A stretch of 50,594 nucleotides of DNA from Bacillota bacterium (GTDB lineage Bacteria; Bacillota; UBA4882; UBA10575). The stretch covers positions 1-50,594 of the forward strand of contig JAAYHQ010000001.1 in the NCBI GenBank assembly GCA_012727425.1, in the 5' to 3' direction. A model generated the notes under the pieces. That model searched no databases. It was not told the origin of the DNA and was given only the letters and a program-made list of their open reading frames with translations. This document shows, one piece after another, positions 42,679 through 50,594 of this stretch (its first letter is position 1; each line of letters begins with the position of its first letter). Both the position numbers and the translations under genes were made by a program.

Positions 42679-43329
42679 TCACCGCCGTCGCCGCAACTCC
42701 GCAAAGATCTCCCCGAGCTCCACGTTCTGTTCGACCAGGAGCACCAGCAGATGGTAGAGCAGGTCGGCGGTCTCGTAGACTACTTCTTCCTTTTTTTTGT
42801 TTTTAGCCGCAATAATCACTTCCGCGTTTTCCTCGCCCACCTTCTTCAGGATCTTGTCGATGCCTTCCCTAAAGAGATAGGTTGTATAGGACCCTTCCGG
42901 CATCTGTTCCCGCCGCTCTTGGATCAGGTTGTACAATTCGTAAAGAATGGCCGGACCCTCCTGACCGGCAGCATACATGGGTGCCGGGTCGATCCGTTTA
43001 GGCTCAATTTCGTTCCCCGCCAAATCCCGGTAGAAGCAGGAATAATGCCCCGTATGGCACGCCACCCCGGTCTGTTCCACCAGAATGAGCAGGGCATCCT
43101 GGTCACAATCGTACAAGATCTGTTTGACCTTTTGCCGGTGACCGGAACTTTCCCCCTTCATCCATAAACAATTTCGGCTCCGGGAGAAAAACCAGGTGTA
43201 ACCGGTCTCCTTGGTACGCTGGAGCGCCTCGGCATTCATGTAGGCTACCATTAAGACCTGGCCGCTCTTCTGGTCTTGAACAACCGCGGGCACCAGGCCC
43301 TGTTCATCAAAGCGGATCTGCTCCGTCAT
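42679..43329 (-). CDS. hisIE: Bifunctional phosphoribosyl-AMP cyclohydrolase/phosphoribosyl-ATP pyrophosphatase
   Basis: 216 residues. The N-terminal HisI domain (1-110) has [33 protein letters not shown] and the metal-binding Cys/His set. The C-terminal HisE domain (115-205) has [15 protein letters not shown] and [13 protein letters not shown]. The two domains catalyse steps 2 and 3 of histidine synthesis. The ATG overlaps the hisF stop by 4 bp (ATGA). It is the last gene of the operon. Confidence 0.97.
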   Translation of the reverse strand: MTEQIRFDEQGLVPAVVQDQKSGQVLMVAYMNAEALQRTKETGYTWFFSRSRNCLWMKGESSGHRQKVKQILYDCDQDALLILVEQTGVACHTGHYSCFYRDLAGNEIEPKRIDPAPMYAAGQEGPAILYELYNLIQERREQMPEGSYTTYLFREGIDKILKKVGEENAEVIIAAKNKKKEEVVYETADLLYHLLVLLVEQNVELGEIFAELRRRR

Positions 43330-44084
43330 AACCGCACCTTCACTCCTTTATCTGCCAGATATTGTTTCGCTTCCGCAATCGTGTATTGGCGGTAATGAAA
43401 AATGGACGCACAAAGGACCGCATCGGCTTTTCCTTGCACAAGGGCTGCCCACAGGTGTTCAAGGCGCCCGGCGCCACCGGAAGCAATAACCGGGATCGGC
43501 ACTTGCTCGCTTACAGCCGCCGTTAATTCAAGATCATAACCATCTTTCGTCCCGTCCTTATCCATGCTGGTTAAAAGGATCTCCCCCGCCCCAAGCACTT
43601 CCACTTGCTTGGCCCAGGCAACAGCATCCAGCTGGGTTGGTTCCTTGCCGCCGTTGATATAAACCCGCCAGAACCCCTCACCCTCTTTCCGCGCATCGAT
43701 CGCCGCGACAATGCGCTGGCGGCCGAACTCCTTGGCCCCGGCCGCAATTAAAGTCGGATCCTTGACCGCAGCCGAACCGAGCACTACTTTCGCCGCGCCG
43801 GCGGCCAGGATCCGACGCATCCCTTCCAGGTCTCTGATCCCACCACCAACGCCCAGGGGGATTGAGATTGCCTGGACGGTTTTGGCGACCAAATCCACCA
43901 TCGTCTGCCGTCCTTCACTGGTCGCCATGATATCAAGAAAAATGAGTTCATCGGCACCAGCCTGGTCATAATAAGCCGCCAATTCCACCGGATCGCCCGC
44001 ATCACGTAAATTTTCAAAATTGACTCCCTTCACCACTCGCCCGGCGCACACATCCAGGCAGGGAATGATCCTTTTCACCTTCAA
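43326..44084 (-). CDS. hisF: Imidazole glycerol phosphate synthase cyclase subunit
   Basis: 252 residues from a TTG at 44082-44084, which gives the typical start of HisF (four residues before RIIPCLDV) and lies 9 nt after GGAG. An ATG four codons upstream abuts the SD. It is a TIM barrel with catalytic Asp in IPCLDV and the [14 protein letters not shown] loop. HisF needs ammonia from the glutaminase HisH; hisH is not in this operon. Confidence 0.96.
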   Translation of the reverse strand: MKVKRIIPCLDVCAGRVVKGVNFENLRDAGDPVELAAYYDQAGADELIFLDIMATSEGRQTMVDLVAKTVQAISIPLGVGGGIRDLEGMRRILAAGAAKVVLGSAAVKDPTLIAAGAKEFGRQRIVAAIDARKEGEGFWRVYINGGKEPTQLDAVAWAKQVEVLGAGEILLTSMDKDGTKDGYDLELTAAVSEQVPIPVIASGGAGRLEHLWAALVQGKADAVLCASIFHYRQYTIAEAKQYLADKGVKVRL

Positions 44085-44114
44085 CTTAACCATCTCCAAT
44101 ATTTTATTATTCCG

Positions 44115-44840
44115 TCAACCGGCAACCGCCAGAGCTTCAGCCAGACTGAACGCGCCGGTATAGAGGGCTTTACCAATGATCACACCGGAAACCCCCACCG
44201 CTTCCAATGCTTTCAGTTCCCGGAGGTCCTGAAGCGAGGAAACACCCCCGGAGGCAATGATCTCCAGCCCTGTTTTGACGGCCATGTTTTTGGTGGCCGC
44301 AATGTTCGGTCCCTTCAGTAAACCATCCCGGCTGATGTCGGTGAAGACCGCCGTGGCAACACCCAACCGGCGCATGGTCGTCCCGAACTCTTCGGCGGAA
44401 AGCTGCGCCGTCGACACCCATCCTTCCACCGCCACCCGGCCGTCCCGGGCATCGATGCCGATGATGATTTTTTCCGGCCCAAACTCCGCCAGTAATTCCT
44501 GGACAAACTCGGGGGCGGAGACGGCTTTCGTCCCAATGATGACCCGGGCAGCCCCCAGATCCAGAACCCTTTGGACGTCAGCCCGGCTACGCAGGCCTCC
44601 ACCAACTTGGAAAGGAAGATCAACCGCCCGCGCGATCTTCTCGATGCTCTTCAGGTTTTGGGATGAGCCAGTAAAAGCACCGTCCAGATCGACCACATGC
44701 AACCACGCCGCCCCCTCCCGGGCAAACTGGCGCGCCACTTCCTCCGGTTGGTCCGCGTAAACCGTCTTTTGGTCGGCCCGTCCTTGAACCAGACGGACAC
44801 ACTGCCCATCTTTCAGATCAATCGCAGGGTAAATAATCAT
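44115..44840 (-). CDS. hisA: ProFAR isomerase
   Basis: 241 residues from the ATG at 44838-44840, with GGAG 8 nt upstream; it begins MIIYPAIDLKDGQCVRLVQG. It is a TIM barrel with catalytic Asp8 in PAIDL and a second Asp in VFTDISRDGLL. It isomerises ProFAR to PRFAR. It lies 30 bp before hisF and 43 bp after hisB, the point where hisH usually stands. Confidence 0.96.
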   Translation of the reverse strand: MIIYPAIDLKDGQCVRLVQGRADQKTVYADQPEEVARQFAREGAAWLHVVDLDGAFTGSSQNLKSIEKIARAVDLPFQVGGGLRSRADVQRVLDLGAARVIIGTKAVSAPEFVQELLAEFGPEKIIIGIDARDGRVAVEGWVSTAQLSAEEFGTTMRRLGVATAVFTDISRDGLLKGPNIAATKNMAVKTGLEIIASGGVSSLQDLRELKALEAVGVSGVIIGKALYTGAFSLAEALAVAG

Positions 44841-44883
44841 CAACATCGCTCCACAGTTGTTGTTTATCTTTTTTGATCTGTCT

Positions 44884-45477
44884 CTAAAGGGTTTCTTTCG
44901 AGCTCCAAACCCCTTCGACCCGCGCTTCAATGGCCACCGCCTGTTTCAAGGCCCGGCCAAAGGCTTTAAAGATCGCCTCCAGGATATGGTGGTCGTTCTC
45001 CCCCCGGATCAGATCAAGATGCAGATTCAGACCACCGTTATTAACCACGGCCTGAAAAAACTCTCTGGCGTTTTCCACAGAAAAATTTCCGATCCGTTCT
45101 CTTTTAAGGTCTACGTTGTAAACCAGGTAGGAACGGCCCGACAGGTCCAAAACAACCCGAACCAAAGCTTCGTCCATCGGTACCGTCGCCTCACCATAAC
45201 GGTTGATCCCTTTTTTGTCCTTTAATGCTTCTTTGAGGGCCTGGCCAAGACAGATCCCAACGTCTTCCACGGTATGGTGGTCATCAACGGCCAGGTCTCC
45301 CCGGGCCTTGACTTTCAGGTCGCACAGACTATGGACTGTAAAAAGGGTTAGCATATGGTCGAAAAAGGGCACTCCCGTATCGATCTCATACTGACCGGTG
45401 CCGTCAAGGATCAAGTGTAAATTAACTTCTGTTTCCGTTGTTTTTCTTTGAATTTCACCGCTTCTAAGCGTTGCCAT
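44884..45477 (-). CDS. hisB: Imidazoleglycerol-phosphate dehydratase
   Basis: 197 residues from the ATG at 45475-45477, after AAGGAGAAGG; monofunctional HisB. Metal-binding motifs FFDHMLTLF, DDHHTVED and ENDHHILEA are present. It overlaps the end of hisD by 14 bp. Confidence 0.97.
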   Translation of the reverse strand: MATLRSGEIQRKTTETEVNLHLILDGTGQYEIDTGVPFFDHMLTLFTVHSLCDLKVKARGDLAVDDHHTVEDVGICLGQALKEALKDKKGINRYGEATVPMDEALVRVVLDLSGRSYLVYNVDLKRERIGNFSVENAREFFQAVVNNGGLNLHLDLIRGENDHHILEAIFKAFGRALKQAVAIEARVEGVWSSKETL

Positions 45478-46765
45478 CGGCCTTCTCCTTTCTGACCCGC
45501 ACCGCATTGGCGTGGGCGGTTAAACCCTCAACCGTCGCCAGCTTGATAATGTGATCCGCGGCATCGCGGATCCCTTCACGGGAATAGTACAACAGACTGG
45601 AGGCTTTCATAAAGGTATCGACGGTTACAGGCGAATAAAAACGCGCCGTCCCGCCCGTCGGCAGGATGTGGTTGGGACCGGCGTAATAGTCACCAACCGG
45701 CTCCGGGGTGTACTGCCCCATAAAGATGGCTCCCGCATTCTTCACTTTACTTAACAAAGCAAAGGGGTCTTCGACCATCAATTCCAGGTGCTCCGGGGCA
45801 AGCCGGTTCGCCACCCGGCAGGCCTCCTCCAGATCCGAGGTGAGGATAAAAGCACCGTTCTTTTCCAGCGCCTCCGTGATAATCTCCCAGCGGGAAAGGG
45901 TCTTGATCTGTTTTTTGATCTCCGCTTCCACCCGGTCAAACAGACCGGCTTCCGCCGACACCAGAATACACCGGGCCATTGGGTCATGCTCGGCCTGGGA
46001 CATCAGGTCCGCCGCCAAGTAAGCGGGATCGGCTTTCCCGTCGGCAATGATCAGGATCTCGCTGGGCCCGGCCAACATGTCGATGTTCACTTCGCCGTAG
46101 ACCATTTTTTTGGCCATCGTCACGTAAATGTTCCCCGGACCGGTAATCAGGTCCACCTTTTTTATGGTCTGGGTCCCCCGGGCCAGCGCAAAAACGGCCT
46201 GGGCTCCGCCCATCTTGTAGATCTCCTTAACCCCCAGTTCCGCCGCGGCAACCAATGTATAAGGATTCACTTCTCCGGCGGCGTTGGGCGGAGTGGCCAT
46301 GACCAGTTGGTTGACCCCGGCCACCTGGGCCGGAATCACATTCATCAGCACCGAAGAAGGATAGGCCGCGCTCCCCCCCGGCACATAGATCCCCACCCTT
46401 TCCACCGGCCTGAGGATCTGGCCCAAAATATTGCCTTGCCCATCCGGCTGAATCCAGGAGTTCCTAAGCTGCCGGCCATGAAAGGCCCTGATCTTGTCAA
46501 TGGCCGCCCGTAACGCCACCAGAAAATCCGCATCCACCAGCGTATAAGCGCGGTCTACCTCGGCGGCGCTAACCTTGAAGTTGGCGGCGTTAATCTCCGC
46601 ACCGTCAAACTTCCGGCAATATTCAAAGACGGCCTGATCGCCCCGGGCCGTTACTTCCCGGCCAATCCCGGCGACCTGCTCCGCAATTTGTTCCAGTTCA
46701 GCCTGGGCTGCCTGGATGAACGCATCCAGGCCATCCCGGGTTGTGTTGATCCGCCTGATCTTCAT
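45464..46765 (-). CDS. hisD: Histidinol dehydrogenase
   Basis: 433 residues. Typical segments are YVPGGSAAYPSSVLMNVIPA, MGGAQAVFALARGT, GPGNIYVTMAKK and AEHDPMA, plus the catalytic region NHILPTGGTARFYSPVTVD. It is a zinc enzyme oxidising histidinol to histidine in two NAD steps. The ATG overlaps the hisG stop as ATGA; GGGGGAAAA lies upstream. Confidence 0.97.
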   Translation of the reverse strand: MKIRRINTTRDGLDAFIQAAQAELEQIAEQVAGIGREVTARGDQAVFEYCRKFDGAEINAANFKVSAAEVDRAYTLVDADFLVALRAAIDKIRAFHGRQLRNSWIQPDGQGNILGQILRPVERVGIYVPGGSAAYPSSVLMNVIPAQVAGVNQLVMATPPNAAGEVNPYTLVAAAELGVKEIYKMGGAQAVFALARGTQTIKKVDLITGPGNIYVTMAKKMVYGEVNIDMLAGPSEILIIADGKADPAYLAADLMSQAEHDPMARCILVSAEAGLFDRVEAEIKKQIKTLSRWEIITEALEKNGAFILTSDLEEACRVANRLAPEHLELMVEDPFALLSKVKNAGAIFMGQYTPEPVGDYYAGPNHILPTGGTARFYSPVTVDTFMKASSLLYYSREGIRDAADHIIKLATVEGLTAHANAVRVRKEKADGNA

Positions 46766-47418
46766 GGGTTTTCCCCCTTTTTCACCTTCTGTTGCATGAT
46801 CTTAACCAATGGTTCGATCCGGTCAAACTTCGTCCGGAAACTGACCCGGTTCGAGACCAAACGGGTAGTCGAGTCCATAATATGGGCCAATTCAACCAGG
46901 TTGTTCTCCCGCAGGGTTCTTCCGCTGGAGACAATATCCACAATCATATCGGCAATCCCGATCCGCGGCGCCAGTTCAATATTGCCGTGGAGTTTGATCA
47001 CTTCCACCTGCATTCCCTGGCTGCGGAAGAACTCTTCAGCCACCCGGGGAAACTTGGTCGCAACCCGCCGGTAATTCAGATCCTTCAGGCGCACATTTTT
47101 CATCTGTTCCGGGACCGCCACCACAAAACGACAAGCGCCGAAACCCAAATCCACCAGTTCAAAAACGTCTTTTTGTTGTTCGACAATAACATCTTTACCC
47201 ACAATCCCCAGATCCGCCGCACCCTGTTCGACATAGGTGGGAACATCCGTCGGCCGGCACATTAGATACTTCAGCTTTGCGTCTTCGAAGGTAAAAACCA
47301 AGTTGCGCGTATCGCCGGCCACCCCTTCGTGAGGAAGGCCCACCGCCGCCAGCAGATCCAAGGTGGAACGGAGTAAATTTCCCTTGCATAGGGCAAGCGT
47401 TAAATAATCATTCTGCAT
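46762..47418 (-). CDS. hisG: ATP phosphoribosyltransferase, short form
   Basis: 218 residues, the short HisGS type without the C-terminal regulatory domain. It therefore depends on HisZ, encoded just upstream. Motifs include LALCKGNLL, DLGIVGKDVI and the PRPP-binding loop IADMIVDIVSSGRTLRENNL. It catalyses the first step of histidine synthesis. Confidence 0.97.
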   Translation of the reverse strand: MQNDYLTLALCKGNLLRSTLDLLAAVGLPHEGVAGDTRNLVFTFEDAKLKYLMCRPTDVPTYVEQGAADLGIVGKDVIVEQQKDVFELVDLGFGACRFVVAVPEQMKNVRLKDLNYRRVATKFPRVAEEFFRSQGMQVEVIKLHGNIELAPRIGIADMIVDIVSSGRTLRENNLVELAHIMDSTTRLVSNRVSFRTKFDRIEPLVKIMQQKVKKGENP

Positions 47419-47442
47419 CCCTTATCCCCCTGCTGTTCTCTC

Positions 47443-48597
47443 TTATCCCAGGTAGACCACTTGGCAGTTGCCGATCTGTTGCGCCTTTCTCTCCAGCTCT
47501 TCCCTGGTACAAGTCTGGACATCGGTTTCTACCATATAGCCCTGTGCCCGCAGCGCTTGTGCTTTTTGGACCACCTGTTTCCAGTCGGCTCCACCAACCA
47601 GGTAATGGGCCGGTTCCTCGTCCGGCTCCTCTAACACCAAAGCCAACCGGTCCATGCCGATGGCAAAACCCGTCGCCGGACAGGCAAAACCAAACTGGTT
47701 GAGCAAATTGTCGTAGCGTCCCCCGCCCAACAGGCCGTATCCCAGTTCGGAAGAGTAGCCTTCAAAAACAATCCCCGTATAATAATCCAAGCCGCGGAGG
47801 ACCCCCATATCTATAACAATATAATCTTCGACCCCATAGGCCTGGAGATCCTCGTATACTTTTAACAGTTCCGCCACCGCTTGGGACGCCCGGCGGTTTT
47901 TTTCAACCTTACCCAGCTGGTCCAGGACCTCAATCCCCCCATGGAGCACCGGCAGACGGGCAATGGTCTCTTTGAGCTCGTCATCACAGTGGGAGTTATT
48001 TAAGACCCGTGCCAGTTCTACCAGATCCTTCTTTTCCACTAAATGCCGGACCCGTTTTTTTTCTGTTTCCGTCATCTCACTCTCCGCCAGGAGACTATTG
48101 AAGATCTCTATCTGATTGAGGCTAATCCTAAAGTTATCCAGCCCCATTGTCCGTAATGTTTCCACCGCAATATTGATCACTTCGGCATCGGCCCGGGATC
48201 CGGAAGCGCCCAGCAATTCAATGCCCATCTGCCAGAACTCCCGGTACTGTGCCTTTTGCGGTTGGACGTGCCGGAAGACATTGGCAATATAGCACAGGCG
48301 CTGTGGAAAAACCGCTTCGCGCAGATGGGTCGCAGCCATCCGGGCAATCCCGACCGTCATTTCCTGGCGCAAAGAGACAATTCGCCCTTCCCGGTCGATA
48401 AATAAAAATAACTCCTCCCGGATGTCCCGGCATGTCCCGGCCTCGATCACTTCCAGATATTCAAAGGTCGGCGTCCGCACTTCCTTATAACCATAGCTCC
48501 GGAAAAGGTCGAGCGCCTTTTTCTCCATTTTACGGCGGATTTTCACTTCATCGGGCAGAAAATCCCGTAGCCCTTTGGGTATCTCTCTGTTTCTCAT
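47443..48597 (-). CDS. hisZ: ATP phosphoribosyltransferase regulatory subunit
   Basis: 384 residues, a HisRS-like class II core (PKGLRDFLPDEV, FRHVQPQKAQYREFWQMGIE, YYTGIVFEGYSSELGYGLLG) with a short degenerate C-terminal part. Real histidyl-tRNA synthetases are about 420 residues with a full anticodon domain. Together with the short hisG downstream this indicates HisZ. Two copies of GAAGGAGCAT lie upstream; the nearer one acts as ribosome-binding site. Confidence 0.95.
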   Translation of the reverse strand: MRNREIPKGLRDFLPDEVKIRRKMEKKALDLFRSYGYKEVRTPTFEYLEVIEAGTCRDIREELFLFIDREGRIVSLRQEMTVGIARMAATHLREAVFPQRLCYIANVFRHVQPQKAQYREFWQMGIELLGASGSRADAEVINIAVETLRTMGLDNFRISLNQIEIFNSLLAESEMTETEKKRVRHLVEKKDLVELARVLNNSHCDDELKETIARLPVLHGGIEVLDQLGKVEKNRRASQAVAELLKVYEDLQAYGVEDYIVIDMGVLRGLDYYTGIVFEGYSSELGYGLLGGGRYDNLLNQFGFACPATGFAIGMDRLALVLEEPDEEPAHYLVGGADWKQVVQKAQALRAQGYMVETDVQTCTREELERKAQQIGNCQVVYLG

Positions 48598-48656
48598 CCT
48601 GATGCTCCTTCTGGGTTATGCTCCTTCAGTGCGGCGGTCCATTGTTTGCACCGCGC

Positions 48657-49562
48657 CTATTTCCCGAACTCCACACCATAACTGGCCAAGATCTGGTTGG
48701 GCATACTGAAACGGACGGTTTTGAGGGGATCAACAACTTGGGAAATTTGCAGATCACCGGCCGCACTCATCAACGTGGCGATTTCGGCCATCGACAGCGG
48801 AGTGTGTTTTTGTAAAAGATTCGCCATGTCCGCCACGGCAATATCGGCGGCTTCATCCAGGGTCAGGGCCGAGGCGATCGTCGCCGTCACCTCCGGCGTC
48901 TGGACAACGGGATTGTTAAGGGTGATCCCCTTGATTACTTCCAACTTAACGAGGACTTTACCGGCAACTTCCACGCCAGAGACCCCGATTTCACCATCGC
49001 CCATCGCCGCGTGTAAATCGCCCAGACCAAAAAGGGCGCCCTCAACAAACACAGGTAAGTAAAGGACAGCGCCTTCGCCGATCAGTTTGGTGTCCATGTT
49101 TCCCCCGTGGGAACCGGGCGTACCACAGTTGACCCCTTCCCCGGCGGGCGCCACCCCAATGACGCCAACCATCGGGTGCAGCGGAAAAGCAATTTTCTCA
49201 TTATAAACAACCTGACCGTCCTTGATCATCACTATTTTGGAGTAAAGATCTTCCATCAAATGGCCGAGGACACCCAGCCCTTTACCGGTGGCCACCACGC
49301 CCTGGCCGGCAATTTGGATCTTTTGGATCGTCACTTTCAGCACATCCCCCGGTTCCGCCCCGTTCACGAAAACCGGCCCGGTTGCCGGATTAACCCGCTG
49401 CCAATCGAGGGTTTCCAACTTATCGTCGTCCGTACAAATCTGGTTGGCAAAACAGTCCATGGTCTCGATTTCAACTTCATCACCTGAATTAATCTGGAGA
49501 ACCGGTTTGTTTTCCTTGTCAAAGCTGAATATATGGTGATCACCGGATAATTGGTATCGCAT
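48657..49562 (-). CDS. Acetamidase/formamidase family protein
   Basis: 301 residues of the FmdA/AmdA family: VFVNGAEPGDVLKVTI, PMVGVIGVAP, CGTPGSHGGNMDTKLIGEG, LGDLHAAMGDGEI. These metal-dependent amidohydrolases release ammonia from formamide, acetamide or similar small amides; the substrate here is not known. GAGGAGG precedes the ATG at 49562. It lies 59 bp upstream of hisZ on the same strand with no terminator between, so it may be cotranscribed with the his operon. Confidence 0.92.
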   Translation of the reverse strand: MRYQLSGDHHIFSFDKENKPVLQINSGDEVEIETMDCFANQICTDDDKLETLDWQRVNPATGPVFVNGAEPGDVLKVTIQKIQIAGQGVVATGKGLGVLGHLMEDLYSKIVMIKDGQVVYNEKIAFPLHPMVGVIGVAPAGEGVNCGTPGSHGGNMDTKLIGEGAVLYLPVFVEGALFGLGDLHAAMGDGEIGVSGVEVAGKVLVKLEVIKGITLNNPVVQTPEVTATIASALTLDEAADIAVADMANLLQKHTPLSMAEIATLMSAAGDLQISQVVDPLKTVRFSMPNQILASYGVEFGK

Positions 49563-49602
49563 CCTACTCGCCTCCTCGGCTTCAAATTGTTAGTTAAATT
49601 AT

Positions 49603-49631
49603 ATTATACCTATTTTCAGGAGTTATTGGAA
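49603..49631 (-). promoter_or_regulatory. Promoter for the amidase gene and possibly the his operon
   Basis: TATAAT (49608-49603) with a weak -35 TTCCAA (49631-49626) and a 17-bp spacer, 40 nt upstream of the ATG. The remaining gap up to 49869 shows no gene or clear structure and is AT-rich. Confidence 0.5.
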
Positions 49632-49869
49632 TAAAAAAGTGGCGGACACGTATTTCCTTTCGACTTTAAAGACTTTTTAACTGCTTTTCTACTCAAAAGG
49701 TATGCATCCAGCCAAGGATAGTTCAATCCTGGTCCTCGGCCCACAAAATTACTACCATTTCTTTTTTTTATGCTTTTCTCCCGCAATCAACGTTCTTTTC
49801 AAACTTTGATCACTGGAAATTTATATTACACACCACCGAACCGGGAACCATCCTCCAACTGTTTGTTGA

Positions 49870-50541
49870 TTACAGGTTGACCGGGCCAATAACCGACAAA
49901 TACGAAATGATATTGTATAAAGAATGAGCCAAAATACAACTGACCAATGCGCCCGTCTTTATATATAACAAGCCCAAGATCAGACCACAGACCAGCGCTG
50001 ATATGGTTTGTACAAAGTTAAAATGAAGAACCGAAAAGAAAAAGGTCGAGAGTAAAAGAGCAGGCGCAATACCATATTTATCCTGCAAACTATTTAATAT
50101 ACAACCCCTTATTAAGATCTCTTCTACCACTGGCGCCATTAAGCATACGCGGATGAAATTTATAACCGGGTATCGCCTTAATTGCGCAATTGTCTGCCTA
50201 TACTCCTCGGCACTGGCAACAAAGACGCGATCTAGCAAGGGATCCAAGAATTTATCCAATACAAGAAAAAATAATATTGCACTGCCACAACCCAATAAAA
50301 CTCCGTTTAATGATACACGGCGAAAAACGCCGACGTTTAACTGATACTTCTTTATTAAAACAAAAATAAAAATGCTATTCAAAGCAATCAAGGTGAAAAG
50401 ATGAAGCCATGCCGCCGAACTACCATTACTTATCGTTTTCCAGAGCATCTCATTTAGTAAGGCAGGGATGATCCCACAAATGATAAGATAAGCACTCATC
50501 CACCTAACCGTTGTCTTAATGCTAATTACCCTTTGGTGCAA
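49870..50541 (-). CDS. CPBP-family intramembrane metalloprotease (CAAX/Abi type)
   Basis: About 223 residues from a TTG at 50539-50541 that follows GGGAGGG; an ATG at 50578-50580 would add 13 residues but has no visible SD. There are six to seven hydrophobic segments. The family motifs are present: VEEILIRG (EExxxR), FFFSVLHFN (FxxxH) and the late AHSLYN. CPBP proteins are membrane proteases, several linked to bacteriocin self-immunity. The gene is AT-rich (21 G+C in the 60 bases 50041-50100) compared with the his operon (39 of 60 at 46321-46380), a hint of foreign origin. Confidence 0.85.
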   Translation of the reverse strand: MHQRVISIKTTVRWMSAYLIICGIIPALLNEMLWKTISNGSSAAWLHLFTLIALNSIFIFVLIKKYQLNVGVFRRVSLNGVLLGCGSAILFFLVLDKFLDPLLDRVFVASAEEYRQTIAQLRRYPVINFIRVCLMAPVVEEILIRGCILNSLQDKYGIAPALLLSTFFFSVLHFNFVQTISALVCGLILGLLYIKTGALVSCILAHSLYNIISYLSVIGPVNL

Positions 50542-50594
50542 ACCCCCACCCTCCCACATAAGACTAATCGGCTTGAACATTTTATGTGACGAAA

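Noticed and set aside
45788-46513. 241-codon open frame on plus, antisense to hisD
   Set aside because: hisD on the other strand is a full-length, motif-complete protein. The antisense product is a His/Arg/Gly-rich sequence typical of a shadow frame and has no ribosome-binding site.
47443-48597. Histidyl-tRNA synthetase (hisS)
   Set aside because: It is shorter than HisS, has a degenerate C-terminal part and stands directly before a short-form hisG, so HisZ is the better call.
48598-48656. T-box or his leader upstream of hisZ
   Set aside because: Only 59 bp are available, with no T-box conserved sequence and no terminator hairpin with T-run.

Overview
The window looks like chromosomal DNA of an endospore-forming member of the Bacillota (Clostridia/Limnochordia type; genus not resolved). 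The evidence is spoVG, spoVT, a yabQ homologue and a SipL-type SPOCS+LysM protein, a large SRP RNA with an Alu domain, the short HisG plus HisZ pair, and Gram-positive style Shine-Dalgarno sequences. TTG and GTG starts are frequent. Almost everything is on the minus strand. One small protein (11338-11832) resembles an outer-membrane beta-barrel, a hint that the organism may be diderm.

Left part (1-16.4 kb): a possible insertion-sequence edge; an HD-GYP protein; a plus-strand tldD-pmbA pair and a patatin; an SMP-30-like propeller; asnA-asnS; a second HD-GYP paralogue lacking a metal ligand; an RseP-type site-2 protease; then a PAS histidine kinase followed by a secreted Asp-box/DUF4015 protein and the barrel-like protein.

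Middle (16.4-40.6 kb): a rearranged version of the conserved sporulation/division neighbourhood known from Bacillus (ispE, purR, spoVG, glmU, ctc, pth, mfd, spoVT, yabQ, divIC, yabR, tRNA-Met). Here the order of transcription is ispE, a GntR regulator, a nucleotidyltransferase, spoVG, tRNA-Gln, glmU, rplY/ctc, pth, mfd, spoVT, an inserted block, yabQ, divIC-like, tex, yabR-like, tRNA-Met and tRNA-Lys. The inserted block holds a hypothetical gene, a TM1266-like gene, a GluP-type rhomboid, a pseudo-GH18, sipL, fmdB, a DUF624-like gene, pyrG and a lytic transglycosylase. glmU carries an unusual C-terminal chitobiase-C-like domain. prs and yabP are not seen at their usual places.

Right part (40.2-50.6 kb): an SRP RNA, two tRNA-Ser genes, tadA, two tRNA-Arg genes, and a compact histidine operon hisZ-G-D-B-A-F-IE with no hisH between hisB and hisA. 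An acetamidase/formamidase gene precedes the operon with no visible terminator in between. The window closes with an AT-rich CPBP protease gene. No CRISPR array, rRNA or complete mobile element is visible.
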